Positions 15,906-24,275 of a DNA stretch of 42,035 nucleotides are shown one piece after another. Position numbers and translations under genes: made by a program. Under the pieces are notes generated by a model that ran no database searches, was not told the origin of the DNA, and saw nothing but the letters and a program-made list of their open reading frames with translations. The DNA comes from JABSSA01 sp039975755 (GTDB lineage Bacteria; Pseudomonadota; Alphaproteobacteria; Rhodobacterales; Rhodobacteraceae). Where the stretch lies: NCBI GenBank assembly GCA_039975755.1, contig JBDWGM010000002.1, positions 1-42,035 of the forward strand, given 5' to 3'. Position 1 is the first letter of the stretch. The number at the start of each line of letters is the position of its first letter.

Positions 15906-16691
15906 TCAATGTCCAGACGGAATAAGACGACCTTGCAATGTTGCTTGCAAATCAGCTTGTCCGGCCACAATGCCATTCAATGACGGATGAGGGTTATTGA
16001 ACTTTAAACAAGCTCCATCGCGATCGGTTACGCGCCCCCCAGCCTCTGAAATAAGCAGGCTTCCTGCTGCCAAATCCCATTCCCAACTTGGCCGAAGCGT
16101 CAACATCGCGTCAAAGCGGCCCTCCGCAACCAAAGCCAAACGATAGGCCAAAGAAGGGCGATAGTGGCGTTCCACCGCTGGCACATCACCTGCCCAATGG
16201 TTGTCATTGAAATTGGGCTTTGCCGCCAATACTCGCGCACCGTCGACATCGCGCGTTTTGGATACGTTCAAGGGTGCGCCGTTCAATGTCGCCCCCAAGT
16301 TTTCACCCGCTGCATACAGTTTGTCGCGAAGCGGCAGATAAACGACCCCGGCCGTCACCCGCCCAGATTCCACAACCGCGATCGCAATTGCCCAAGTGCG
16401 CGCACCCTCAACAAAGCTGCGCGTACCGTCGATTGGATCAATGATAAAAACCCGTTCGTGATCTAAGCGCGCGGTATCATCTTCGGTTTCTTCCGATAGC
16501 CATCCATAATCAGGACGGGCAAGCCGCAAGACTGCAGACAGGTGACAATTCACGGCCAGATCGGCCTCGGTCACTGGACCGGCGCCGTCCGCCTTGTCCC
16601 AACGCTGTGCCGATGGGCCAGTGAAACTGGTTGCCACACGCCCTGCTGTTTTTGCAGCCGCGATCAATAAAGGGAGATCAGTTGCCGGCAA
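15906..16691 (-). CDS. cysQ: 3'(2'),5'-bisphosphate nucleotidase CysQ (inositol monophosphatase superfamily)
   Basis: A 261-residue magnesium-dependent phosphatase that hydrolyses 3'-phosphoadenosine 5'-phosphate, a by-product of sulfate transfer. The metal sites are visible: S-E-E at 66-68, D-P-I-D-G-T at 85-90 and W-E-W-D-L-A-A-G near 203-210. The start appears to be a TTG lying 14 bases inside the upstream pmbA gene, with GGGG just ahead of it. There is no ATG before the first motifs. CysQ cannot be separated from inositol-1-phosphatase by motifs alone. The D-P-I-D-G-T and W-E-W-D context and the gene neighbourhood favour CysQ. A sulfotransferase elsewhere in this window (9010-9828) would generate its substrate. 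Confidence 0.87.
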   Translation of the reverse strand: MPATDLPLLIAAAKTAGRVATSFTGPSAQRWDKADGAGPVTEADLAVNCHLSAVLRLARPDYGWLSEETEDDTARLDHERVFIIDPIDGTRSFVEGARTWAIAIAVVESGRVTAGVVYLPLRDKLYAAGENLGATLNGAPLNVSKTRDVDGARVLAAKPNFNDNHWAGDVPAVERHYRPSLAYRLALVAEGRFDAMLTLRPSWEWDLAAGSLLISEAGGRVTDRDGACLKFNNPHPSLNGIVAGQADLQATLQGRLIPSGH

Positions 16692-18027
16692 GCGTCATCC
16701 CCGGAACCAACAAAGAAGGCACGACGCGACTAAGCCATGTGCGTGCATCATTGGCGGGCACAACTGCCCCCAACATTTCTCGCAAATTTCCAGCGATGGT
16801 GCATTCATTCACGACATGGGTAATCTCGCCATTCTCGATCCACAATCCTGCAGCACCTCTGGAATAGTCACCGGTGTTGGGATTGATCGTCGAACCGATC
16901 ATGGACGTGACCAATAGGCCCGTTCCCATGTCCCGGATCAGATCTTCTCGCGAGGATGAACCTTGGGTCATCGACACATTCCATGTGGACGGTGAAGGTG
17001 GTCCTGATGTTCCGCGCCCAGCATTTGCCGTTGATGGCATATCCAGCTTGCGACCCGTGGCCAAATCCAATGTCCAGCCCTGCAGTACCCCGTCTTCGAC
17101 AATCGAGCGTTTGCGTGTCGCAAGACCTTCACCATCAAACGGGCGCGATGCCCCTGTTCTCGGGCGATGCGGGTCCTCAATAAGGCTGATGCCTTTGGGC
17201 AAAACCTGTTCCCCCAGCGAATCGCGCAACCACGACGCACCGCGCGCCACACTTGATCCGTTTGCAGCTGCAATCAGATGGCCGATCAAGCTGGACGAAA
17301 TACGTTCATCAAATAAAACTGGGAATTGACCGGTGGGTGGTTTTCTAGCACCCACACGTGCACATGCACGCTCGGCCGCTTCGATCCCAATCTCGTCCGC
17401 CGATCTTAAGTCAGCTTGGAAAATACGGCTGTCCCCGGAATAATCGCGTTCCATCTCGGAACCTTCACCAGCAATCGCCACACAGCTGATCGCGCGATCG
17501 GTGCGCCGATATCCTCCGGAAAAGCCGGCGCTTGTCGCCAAATGCACGTCGCGCGTGCCATAAGCAGCAGAAGACGCCTGAACCTGAGAAACGCCAGAAT
17601 TCCCAAGTGCTGCGCTTTCTGCAGCCAATGCATCTGACTTTAGAACTTCAGCTTCTGGTTCTGGTGTCGGATCGCACAGCTCGAGAGCCGCCACATTCCA
17701 ATCCTGTGCAAGCTGATCGCGATCCGCCAAACACGCATAGGGGTCATCTGGTGCTTCTTTGGCCATGGCAACGGCGCGTTCGGCCATTGCTTGCAATGTG
17801 GACGGAGACACGTTTGACGATGACACCACCGCCTGCCGTTGCCCCACAAAAACGCGCAGGCCAATATCCATCGATTCGGCCCGCTCAGCTTGTTCCAGCG
17901 CGCCCTCGCGCACATCGACCGTAATCGATGTGCCCTGAATGGCGATGCTGTCTGCCGCATCCGCACCAGCGGACTTTGCGACGTCAAGCAGGGTCTGAGT
18001 TAGGTTTTCAAATTCAGAATTGGACAT
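16678..18027 (-). CDS. pmbA: TldD/PmbA family protein, TldE (PmbA) type
   Basis: A 449-residue homologue of PmbA/TldE, the partner subunit of the TldD metalloprotease that matures microcins and degrades unfolded peptides. The domain order fits: an N-terminal domain with D-I-G-L-R-V-F-V-G-Q-R near 54-64, then a central and C-terminal domain with F-D-G-E-G near 299 and S-T-A-N-A-G-R-G near 336. No H-E-x-x-x-H zinc motif is present, which marks TldE rather than TldD. No tldD gene is in the window, so its partner is encoded elsewhere. GGAGG lies seven bases before the ATG. It heads the pmbA-cysQ-DUF4170-waaA-lpxK run. Confidence 0.9.
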   Translation of the reverse strand: MSNSEFENLTQTLLDVAKSAGADAADSIAIQGTSITVDVREGALEQAERAESMDIGLRVFVGQRQAVVSSSNVSPSTLQAMAERAVAMAKEAPDDPYACLADRDQLAQDWNVAALELCDPTPEPEAEVLKSDALAAESAALGNSGVSQVQASSAAYGTRDVHLATSAGFSGGYRRTDRAISCVAIAGEGSEMERDYSGDSRIFQADLRSADEIGIEAAERACARVGARKPPTGQFPVLFDERISSSLIGHLIAAANGSSVARGASWLRDSLGEQVLPKGISLIEDPHRPRTGASRPFDGEGLATRKRSIVEDGVLQGWTLDLATGRKLDMPSTANAGRGTSGPPSPSTWNVSMTQGSSSREDLIRDMGTGLLVTSMIGSTINPNTGDYSRGAAGLWIENGEITHVVNECTIAGNLREMLGAVVPANDARTWLSRVVPSLLVPGMTLAGN

Positions 18028-18094
18028 GCACCAGCCTCCGGCGTGTGAGGTTTGACGTAGCCCTCACACGACCGGCTTGCAACCCAACTATAGG

Positions 18095-19621
18095 TTACTG
18101 CAGGCGCTGTCCATTCGCCATAACGTGACCTTCTTCATTGATTTCGATTTTAGAGACCAATGAATCTTCGCCTTCGCCAGGACTTGCAAAGAGTCCAAGC
18201 ATCAAGCGTACGCCCGTTGCTTGCTCTTGTGGCAACAAACCCATGCCAGACAATTTATCAATCAACCCGTTTGCGCCCAACAATTGAAAATCAAGCGCGC
18301 CCAAAGGCTTCGGAAAGCCGTCAAATGTTTGTGTGTCGCTGTTGTCGAACGTGAAAGCGCCCGACCCTGTCAAACGTGCTCCCACAGCGTCAACAGTGAT
18401 GTTGGTAACATCAAGAGCGTTCAATTCACCCGGAACGGTACCTGATTGTTCGATGATGGCCGCCTGGGCTGGATCAAGAAAATCAAACAGTACTTTGGCT
18501 TTGCCTTTCAGATCCAAAATGACCGTTGCAGGGTCACGCGGCAATTGGCTTGTCGGATCAAAAAGTCCCCAAATCGTGTCGGACATTTGAAAGCCTTCAA
18601 AGGATGTCCCAAAGGCAAAATCCTGTGAGTCGTCGCTTTTCAACATAGGCATGCCAAATTTGAAGGTCGCGCGATCTGCCTCAAAAGAGATTGGAATCGG
18701 AAATTCATTCATTAATGCATTGACCGTGATCGCATCCGCCGATGTGACATAGGTCAAACCAGCTTCAGACATGTTCATGTCAAAGGCACCGCCTTCGCTG
18801 GTCGTATTCATAGTTCCGCTGCCGTCTGGACCATCGAATGAGATCGCGGCCGATCCACCTGCGTATGAATAACCACCTGCAAACGCAAAACCAGCCTTCA
18901 GCAAATTCGGCATGTCCTCAAAATCGGCGACCAAAGGTATTACACTGTCACCCGCGAACTTAAGGTTGTTGATTGCACCTTGCATGTCGAACAGAGCGGA
19001 ACCCTCTGGATCTTTGAAATTGACGTCATATGTTGTCGCGGCAATCGACATTGACTGAGTATAACTCCGCGTGTCGCCGATGGGCATGTCCGTCGTGCTG
19101 GCGGCATCCGATATCGCAACAGTCATTGCGAATATGTCCGTACCAACCGGAGTTCCATCAACTGTCAAATCATCAAGCTTGAATTCAATTGAATCCGCTT
19201 TAAATTCGTACTTCAGCTGTGAAGGGTCGCCAGAGACAACAAGATCAGTTCCCTTTTGCGTGTACAGAACTTGGCCAGAGACGTCTTCTGCGTCAATCGA
19301 GGTAACATTAAATCCAAGCCGCCAAACCTCTGACATGTCGATGCGCACGGACCCATCAGCCTGATCGATGAACTGCATAGTCCCCATGTCGATTTCAAAC
19401 TGGCCTTCGCCTTGCGGCAAGTCCACATTCATCTTCATGCCTTCGATCGTCAAACCCTGACTGTTGGTACTTTCGACCCCAACCATGTCATAACCCAAGC
19501 TGGACATGTACTCTTTCCAGTCGGACCAAACCTCTGACGATGTCAGTTCAGCCTGTGCTGCTGGGGCCGCCAATAGGAAAGCAAGGGTCGATAAAGTCGG
19601 GAAGCGATAGTCAAAGGCCAT
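18095..19621 (-). CDS. DUF2125 family secreted protein
   Basis: A 508-residue protein with an N-terminal signal peptide (hydrophobic core about 9-24, cleavage near A-A-Q-A). It is followed by a long beta-rich domain with many acidic and glycine residues, in keeping with DUF2125 proteins. The ATG at 19621 has GAGG nine bases upstream. An alternative start 11 codons earlier lacks such a site. The repeated pattern of strands resembles periplasmic lipid-binding or AsmA-like beta folds, but that is impression only. The gene shares no overlap with pmbA (67 bases apart) and is divergent from the crotonase gene. Function is unknown. Confidence 0.83.
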   Translation of the reverse strand: MAFDYRFPTLSTLAFLLAAPAAQAELTSSEVWSDWKEYMSSLGYDMVGVESTNSQGLTIEGMKMNVDLPQGEGQFEIDMGTMQFIDQADGSVRIDMSEVWRLGFNVTSIDAEDVSGQVLYTQKGTDLVVSGDPSQLKYEFKADSIEFKLDDLTVDGTPVGTDIFAMTVAISDAASTTDMPIGDTRSYTQSMSIAATTYDVNFKDPEGSALFDMQGAINNLKFAGDSVIPLVADFEDMPNLLKAGFAFAGGYSYAGGSAAISFDGPDGSGTMNTTSEGGAFDMNMSEAGLTYVTSADAITVNALMNEFPIPISFEADRATFKFGMPMLKSDDSQDFAFGTSFEGFQMSDTIWGLFDPTSQLPRDPATVILDLKGKAKVLFDFLDPAQAAIIEQSGTVPGELNALDVTNITVDAVGARLTGSGAFTFDNSDTQTFDGFPKPLGALDFQLLGANGLIDKLSGMGLLPQEQATGVRLMLGLFASPGEGEDSLVSKIEINEEGHVMANGQRLQ

Positions 19622-19749
19622 CAAAGGGATCCTCAATATGAACATTCGGCGCATGGTCCGCTAAGAATAGCAAATGGTCAACCCAGAAGGCTGGACCGCG
19701 CATTGCACTAAAGATACCAACTAAGAAGGCGATGATTAGGGTGCAAGGT

Positions 19750-20388
19750 ATGACCAATAATTTTGCGAATGAACTCGTATCTCTTGAACAGGAAAACGAT
19801 CTTTGGATCGTGACGTTGAATCGGCCTGACAAAGCGAACGCGCTGACATCCGAAATGTTAACAACACTTGTTGGCATCATGCAGTCCGCAACTGAAGCCC
19901 AAGCCGTGATTTTAACCGGCAACGGTAAGGTTTTCAGCGCTGGCGCTGACTTAGAAGCCGCAATGGCTGGATTGGCGACGTCGCCATTGTGGGAACAACT
20001 TTCGAGTGCCATCGCCGCCCTGCCCGGATTAACAGTTGCTGCGTTGAACGGAACATTAGCTGGTGGCGCAATGGGAATGGCGCTGGCCTGTGACATGCGA
20101 ATTTGCGTCCCAACAGCACGTTTTTTCTATCCGGTCATGAAACTCGGTTTTCTTCCACAGCCCAGTGATCCGGCGCGTATGGCCGCTTTGATTGGACCGG
20201 CACGGACGAAACTGATCCTCATGGGTGGCCAAAAAATCGAAGCCGACGAAGCCTTGGCATGGGGGTTGGTCGAACGTGTTGTTGAACCCGAAATGTTGCT
20301 GCGCACCGCAAAACGTTTTTGCGCTGACACGTTGGCAGCAAAATCCGAAACCGCGCATGCCATCAAAAACCTATGTAACAATCGTTAA
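19750..20388 (+). CDS. Enoyl-CoA hydratase/isomerase (crotonase) family protein with atypical active site
   Basis: A 212-residue crotonase-fold protein, shorter than the usual 255-265 because it ends before the C-terminal helices. The conserved parts are L-N-R-P-D-K-A-N-A-L near 23-32, S-A-G-A-D-L near 63-68 (oxyanion hole and CoA contact), and N-G-x-x-x-G-G near 100-106 followed by A-C-D. Compared with mitochondrial enoyl-CoA hydratase, the two catalytic glutamates (144 and 164) fall on Gly109 and Val129. It is therefore unlikely to be a normal hydratase. The ATG at 19750 has AGGG upstream; an ATG at 19732 is the alternative. It is divergent from the DUF2125 gene. Confidence 0.85.
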   Translation: MTNNFANELVSLEQENDLWIVTLNRPDKANALTSEMLTTLVGIMQSATEAQAVILTGNGKVFSAGADLEAAMAGLATSPLWEQLSSAIAALPGLTVAALNGTLAGGAMGMALACDMRICVPTARFFYPVMKLGFLPQPSDPARMAALIGPARTKLILMGGQKIEADEALAWGLVERVVEPEMLLRTAKRFCADTLAAKSETAHAIKNLCNNR

Positions 20389-20531
20389 CCCTATGGACAC
20401 ATGCGCAACAATTGCTGGCAAACCAGACATTTTCGGCGTTTGCATGCCCTTTTGATAAGGTCAGACATGACTTGCGTCACGGTACGACACCATGGCATCT
20501 GACATGAAACGCAACAGAGGTAAGAACAACC

Positions 20532-21863
20532 ATGGAATTTGATCTGGCAAGCCAACCCGAGATTGTTCAAACCATGGCGGGCTACGGATTGCAGGCTTGG
20601 GATTTGGCCAAAGGCTGGTTGCTTAGTCCTGCCGCTTGGTCACAATTCGGGTTGCTTCTGCTCGCGTACTTAATCGCGGTATTCGTATCGCGTCGCTTGC
20701 GCCCAACTTTGTCGCGGCTGCTTGATCCAGGTGAAAGCGTTTCGATCCTGGCCAAGGCCCGTCGTTTTGTAGCGCAGTTCTTACCATTGATCTTGCCCCT
20801 GTTGGCTTACGCGCTCACAGGGATCGGCGAAAGCGTCGTTCGTTCGCTTTTCGACAGCGGCGCAGTCATTGCGTTCGGCAAACGCGTGTTCTTGTTTCTG
20901 GCTGTACGTGCGATGGTGCGGGACATTATCACCGATCCATTGCTCAAGGTATTGGGTCGCTACATACTTATTCCGATTGCCGCGATCTATACCTTGGGAT
21001 TGCTGGATGTCGCGACAGAACAATTGACAGCCACCAAAGTCCACCTAGGGAACATCACCTTTTCGGTCATGGCCTTGGTGCGCGGCATTATCGCTGGAGG
21101 TTTCCTGTTTTGGCTGGGCCGTTGGTCCAATGATCAATCATCTGCCTTTATTTCCAAACAAGAAGAAATGCGTCCGGCCACTCGGGAACTTGCGTCTAAA
21201 GCAGCTGAATTTCTGATCTTTGGTATCGCGTTCCTTTTGCTCATGAACATCATGGGCATTTCCCTGACTTCACTTGCGGTCATCGGGGGTGCGGTTGGTG
21301 TCGGCCTTGGTTTCGGGTTGCAAAAAATTGCGTCGAATTTCATCTCAGGTGTCATCCTTTTGATCGAAGGCCAGGCGACGGTCGGCGATTTCGTTGAACT
21401 GGATGGCGGCGAGGCCGGCACGATCGTCAAAATGACAGCCCGTGCGGCAATTTTGGAAACCTTTGACGGGCGATGGATCGTCGTTCCGAACGAAGATTTC
21501 ATTATCACCCGCGTCGTCAATTATTCCGACAGCGGAAGCGCAAACCGCTATGACGCTGCATTTTCTGTGAGCTACGACACCGATATCAATTTGATACCTG
21601 GCATAATTGGCAAAGCAGTCAGCGCCCTTGATTTTGTTTTGGACAAACCAGAACCCCCAGATGTGGAATTGGCGGGGTTTGGCGATTCAGGCGTCGATTT
21701 TGTTGTCGAGTTTTGGGTCGAAGGAATTGATGACGGTAAGAACAAATACCAAAGCAAGGTGCTGTTCGCCGTCTGGAACGCATTGAAAGAGAACAATATA
21801 GAAATTCCTTATCCTCGACGTGTCGTCGAAATTAAGGGCGCTCTCCCTCAAACCGAGTCATGA
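20532..21863 (+). CDS. Mechanosensitive channel, MscS family (multi-helix type)
   Basis: A 443-residue inner-membrane channel that would release solutes under hypo-osmotic stress. Several membrane helices lie between residues 33 and 245. The family's pore helix follows (about 250-285), with the glycine/alanine pattern G-G-A-V-G-V-G-L-G-F-G-L-Q-K and then I-A-S-N-F-I-S-G. The beta domain begins at D-F-V-E-L and contains V-P-N-E-D-F near 319. The C-terminus has P-Y-P-R-R-V. It is longer at the N-terminus than E. coli MscS (286 residues). The stop overlaps the start of the flavoprotein gene (ATGA). A second, different MscS protein lies at 40530-41879. Confidence 0.92.
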   Translation: MEFDLASQPEIVQTMAGYGLQAWDLAKGWLLSPAAWSQFGLLLLAYLIAVFVSRRLRPTLSRLLDPGESVSILAKARRFVAQFLPLILPLLAYALTGIGESVVRSLFDSGAVIAFGKRVFLFLAVRAMVRDIITDPLLKVLGRYILIPIAAIYTLGLLDVATEQLTATKVHLGNITFSVMALVRGIIAGGFLFWLGRWSNDQSSAFISKQEEMRPATRELASKAAEFLIFGIAFLLLMNIMGISLTSLAVIGGAVGVGLGFGLQKIASNFISGVILLIEGQATVGDFVELDGGEAGTIVKMTARAAILETFDGRWIVVPNEDFIITRVVNYSDSGSANRYDAAFSVSYDTDINLIPGIIGKAVSALDFVLDKPEPPDVELAGFGDSGVDFVVEFWVEGIDDGKNKYQSKVLFAVWNALKENNIEIPYPRRVVEIKGALPQTES

Positions 21864-23029
21864 AAGCTGCGATCATCGGCTCAGGCCCGGCCGGTTTGAT
21901 GGCCGCCGATACCCTCGTGCAAGCTGGCGCTGAGGTGACAATTTATGAACAGAAACCGTCGGTCGGCCGCAAGTTCCTTATGGCCGGGAAATCGGGCCTG
22001 AATCTGACAATGGCCATGGATGTTGATGACTTGATCAAATCCTATGATCAGGCGCAAATGGCCCAGATACTACGTAACTTTGATGCTGATGCGGTTCAAC
22101 AATGGGCGACCGGTTTGGGTCAACCCGTTTTCACTGGCAGCAGCAAGCGCGTGTTTCCCAAAGCCATGAAAGCCTCGCCCTTGCTGCGCGCATGGCTTGC
22201 GCATCTTGATAGATTGGGCGTCGCCTTAAAAACCCGCCATCGGTGGGACGGGTGGCAAGACGAATCCCTAAGCTTTCAAACACCCGACGGACCGCTGTCC
22301 GAATCCGCCGATGTTGTCGTTCTGGCAATGGGTGGCGGCAGTTGGTCCCGTTTAGGTGCGGATGGACAGTGGATGGCAACACTGGCGCGCAAAGACGTTC
22401 AGCTGCGCCCGTTCGAACCTTCAAACGCAGCGTTGGCCGTGAACTGGAGCGCTGTAATACAAAAGCACTTTGGCACGCCCATAAAGACGGTTGCATGGAA
22501 AGCCGGATCAATCCTGTCGCGCGGCGAGGCAATATTGTCAGAGAAAGGCTTAGAAGGCGGTGGCATCTATACATTGTCCCCCGCTATTCGCGACCAAGCA
22601 CCCGTATCATTGGACCTGCTACCTGATCTTACCTTGGCGGCCATTCAGAAAAAGGTGGAACGCCCTCGTGGAAAGAACAGCCTGTCCAACCACATTCGCA
22701 AGGCGCTGAACTTACCTCCGGTCAAACTGGCGCTCGCTCAAGAATGGGCGCGACCGCTGCCGCAAACGGCACTAGAATTGGCCTATGTGCTGAAGCACCT
22801 CACAGTGCGTCATGCGGGTTTCCAGCCAATTGATTCCGCGATTTCAACTGTCGGCGGCCTGCCTTTCGACGCGTTGGATGAAACCTTGATGATCAAAGAC
22901 CTTCCTGGCGTTTTCGCAGCCGGTGAAATGCTGGATTGGGATGCGCCGACGGGCGGGTACTTGATCAATGGGTGTCTGGCCACCGGACGTTGGGCCGGGC
23001 TTTCTGCTGCGCGCTGGCTTGGCCTTTAA
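21860..23029 (+). CDS. HI0933-like (BaiN/RdsA) NAD(P)/FAD-dependent oxidoreductase
   Basis: A 389-residue flavoprotein. The N-terminal Rossmann motif G-S-G-P-A-G-L-M-A-A starts at residue 7, with the FAD ribose-binding acidic residue at E30. G-R-K-F-L-M-A-G-K-S-G-L-N near 35-47 is typical of the HI0933 family. V-V-L-A-M-G-G-G-S-W near 152 and G-V-F-A-A-G-E-M-L-D-W-D near 350-361 form the second FAD contact. The T-G-G-Y-L-I-N-G-C segment follows. The substrate is unknown; some relatives reduce unsaturated bile acid or rRNA-linked substrates. Its start overlaps the MscS stop. It converges on the glutathione transferase gene with a four-base overlap. Confidence 0.9.
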   Translation: MKAAIIGSGPAGLMAADTLVQAGAEVTIYEQKPSVGRKFLMAGKSGLNLTMAMDVDDLIKSYDQAQMAQILRNFDADAVQQWATGLGQPVFTGSSKRVFPKAMKASPLLRAWLAHLDRLGVALKTRHRWDGWQDESLSFQTPDGPLSESADVVVLAMGGGSWSRLGADGQWMATLARKDVQLRPFEPSNAALAVNWSAVIQKHFGTPIKTVAWKAGSILSRGEAILSEKGLEGGGIYTLSPAIRDQAPVSLDLLPDLTLAAIQKKVERPRGKNSLSNHIRKALNLPPVKLALAQEWARPLPQTALELAYVLKHLTVRHAGFQPIDSAISTVGGLPFDALDETLMIKDLPGVFAAGEMLDWDAPTGGYLINGCLATGRWAGLSAARWLGL

Positions 23030-23616
23030 GATCTTGCCCCGGCTTTTTTATATGCGGGCCGGGCGCGCATACGTTTTGAATATGCTTTGAGTGCGTCGGG
23101 AAGAGGCGGGAAGCCCGCCATCACGCTCCACCCGATGCAATGCGTGGCGAATATATCAGGCACGGTCAACGCATCACCCATCAGAAACGGTTTGTCGCCC
23201 AGGCTTTCAGCGAGAGTTACAAGCGAGTGTTCAAATTCCGACCGAACGGCAGGGCCGACTTCTGCGACGCGTTGTTTTTCTGGCAGCACGCGTGTGTGTT
23301 TCGAATACGACCACAACAACGCATCCATTTCATCAATCACCCACATGGTCATCGCGTCTTGATGCGCCCGAGAAACAGAACCGGCTTTAGCCGTTAATTC
23401 CCCGTGTTTGTCTGCCAGATACATGACGATCGCAGTGCTGTCCGTCAGTACAGAATCGCCATCGACAAGAGCTGGGATTTTCCCCAGCGGATTATATAAA
23501 TTTGCCTGTTCGCTTCTTGGTGCACATGCAACATGTTCGTATTCCTGCCCAAGCTCTTCCAAGGCCCAAGTCACGCGAAAAGCCCGTGATTTATTTGTTC
23601 CGATCACTTTGTACAC
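23026..23616 (-). CDS. Glutathione S-transferase family protein
   Basis: A 196-residue protein with the GST layout. A thioredoxin-like N-terminal domain (residues 1-75) carries S-R-A-F-R-V-T-W-A-L-E-E-L near 10-22, K-I-P-A-L-V-D-G near 47-54 and the glutathione-binding D-S-T-A-I near 59-63. An all-helical C-terminal domain follows. The start is a GTG with AGGAG about six bases upstream. The catalytic residue is probably Ser10, but the class cannot be assigned. It is divergent from a GFA-family gene whose relatives are also linked to glutathione chemistry; a joint role is only suggested by position. Confidence 0.9.
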   Translation of the reverse strand: MYKVIGTNKSRAFRVTWALEELGQEYEHVACAPRSEQANLYNPLGKIPALVDGDSVLTDSTAIVMYLADKHGELTAKAGSVSRAHQDAMTMWVIDEMDALLWSYSKHTRVLPEKQRVAEVGPAVRSEFEHSLVTLAESLGDKPFLMGDALTVPDIFATHCIGWSVMAGFPPLPDALKAYSKRMRARPAYKKAGARS

Positions 23617-23691
23617 GTTTCGCTCCTGTCAGTTTTTGTCATGGACAATATGTTATGTCGTTTCCCGAGAACCAAATAAGGGAGAACTTCC

Positions 23692-24120
23692 ATGGCACAA
23701 CAAGGAAGCTGCATGTGCGGCGCCGTCAAGTTTCGTATTGAGGACGATATCAAGGAAACCGGCGCTTGCCATTGTGGAATGTGCCGCAAGTGGTCGGGCG
23801 GCGTGTTTCTTGGCGTTGAAGTGCCAAAAGACAAACTGTCCATCGAAGGGGAAGCAGCCCTAAAAACATATGCCAGCTCTGCTTGGGCGGAACGCGTCTT
23901 TTGTGGAACTTGCGGATCGTCTATGTGGTATCGCGTTACAGCACCGGGCCCTCATCATGGGGTGTATCACATCGGATTTGGAACCCTCGATGACAGCAAG
24001 GATATGAAAATGACCGGTGAGATTTTCATTGACCTCAAACCCGAAACCTACACGTTCGCAGATGAAACTCACAAAATGACCGAGGCCGAAGTCATGGCGA
24101 TGTTTGCGGCGCCATCTTAA
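23692..24120 (+). CDS. GFA (glutathione-dependent formaldehyde-activating / CENP-V) family zinc protein
   Basis: A 142-residue protein with the GFA zinc pattern: Cys7 and Cys9 (C-M-C-G), Cys26, Cys28 and Cys31 (C-H-C-G-M-C), and Cys71 and Cys74 (C-G-T-C-G). Residues R-K-W-S-G-G near 32-37 are typical of bacterial GFA proteins. Members bind zinc and, in the founding case, speed the formation of S-hydroxymethylglutathione. Many relatives have unknown roles, and that uncertainty applies here. GGGAG lies eight bases before the ATG. The position occupied by imuA/imuB in many alphaproteobacteria, just before dnaE2, is here held by this gene. Confidence 0.9.
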   Translation: MAQQGSCMCGAVKFRIEDDIKETGACHCGMCRKWSGGVFLGVEVPKDKLSIEGEAALKTYASSAWAERVFCGTCGSSMWYRVTAPGPHHGVYHIGFGTLDDSKDMKMTGEIFIDLKPETYTFADETHKMTEAEVMAMFAAPS

Positions 24121-24222
24121 TCAATGCTGGGGATGGTATCATGAAAACCATCCCTGATAGTCCGGAATAACGACCGCTCACACATACTCTAAGGGTGTAT
24201 TTTGGATACGAGACTCGAATAA

Positions 24223-24237
24223 GAACAAAACATGAAC
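24223..24237. promoter_or_regulatory. LexA (SOS) box upstream of dnaE2
   Basis: The 15 bases read GAAC-N7-GAAC, an exact match to the direct-repeat LexA operator of alphaproteobacteria (GTTC-N7-GTTC on the other strand). The box ends 38 bases before the dnaE2 start codon and lies in a 155-base non-coding gap, the place expected for control of that gene by DNA damage. The match is seen directly; repression is inferred. Confidence 0.8.
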
Positions 24238-24275
24238 TATGGTATGTAAGCTGATCCGAGAATCCTTGCCCCACT

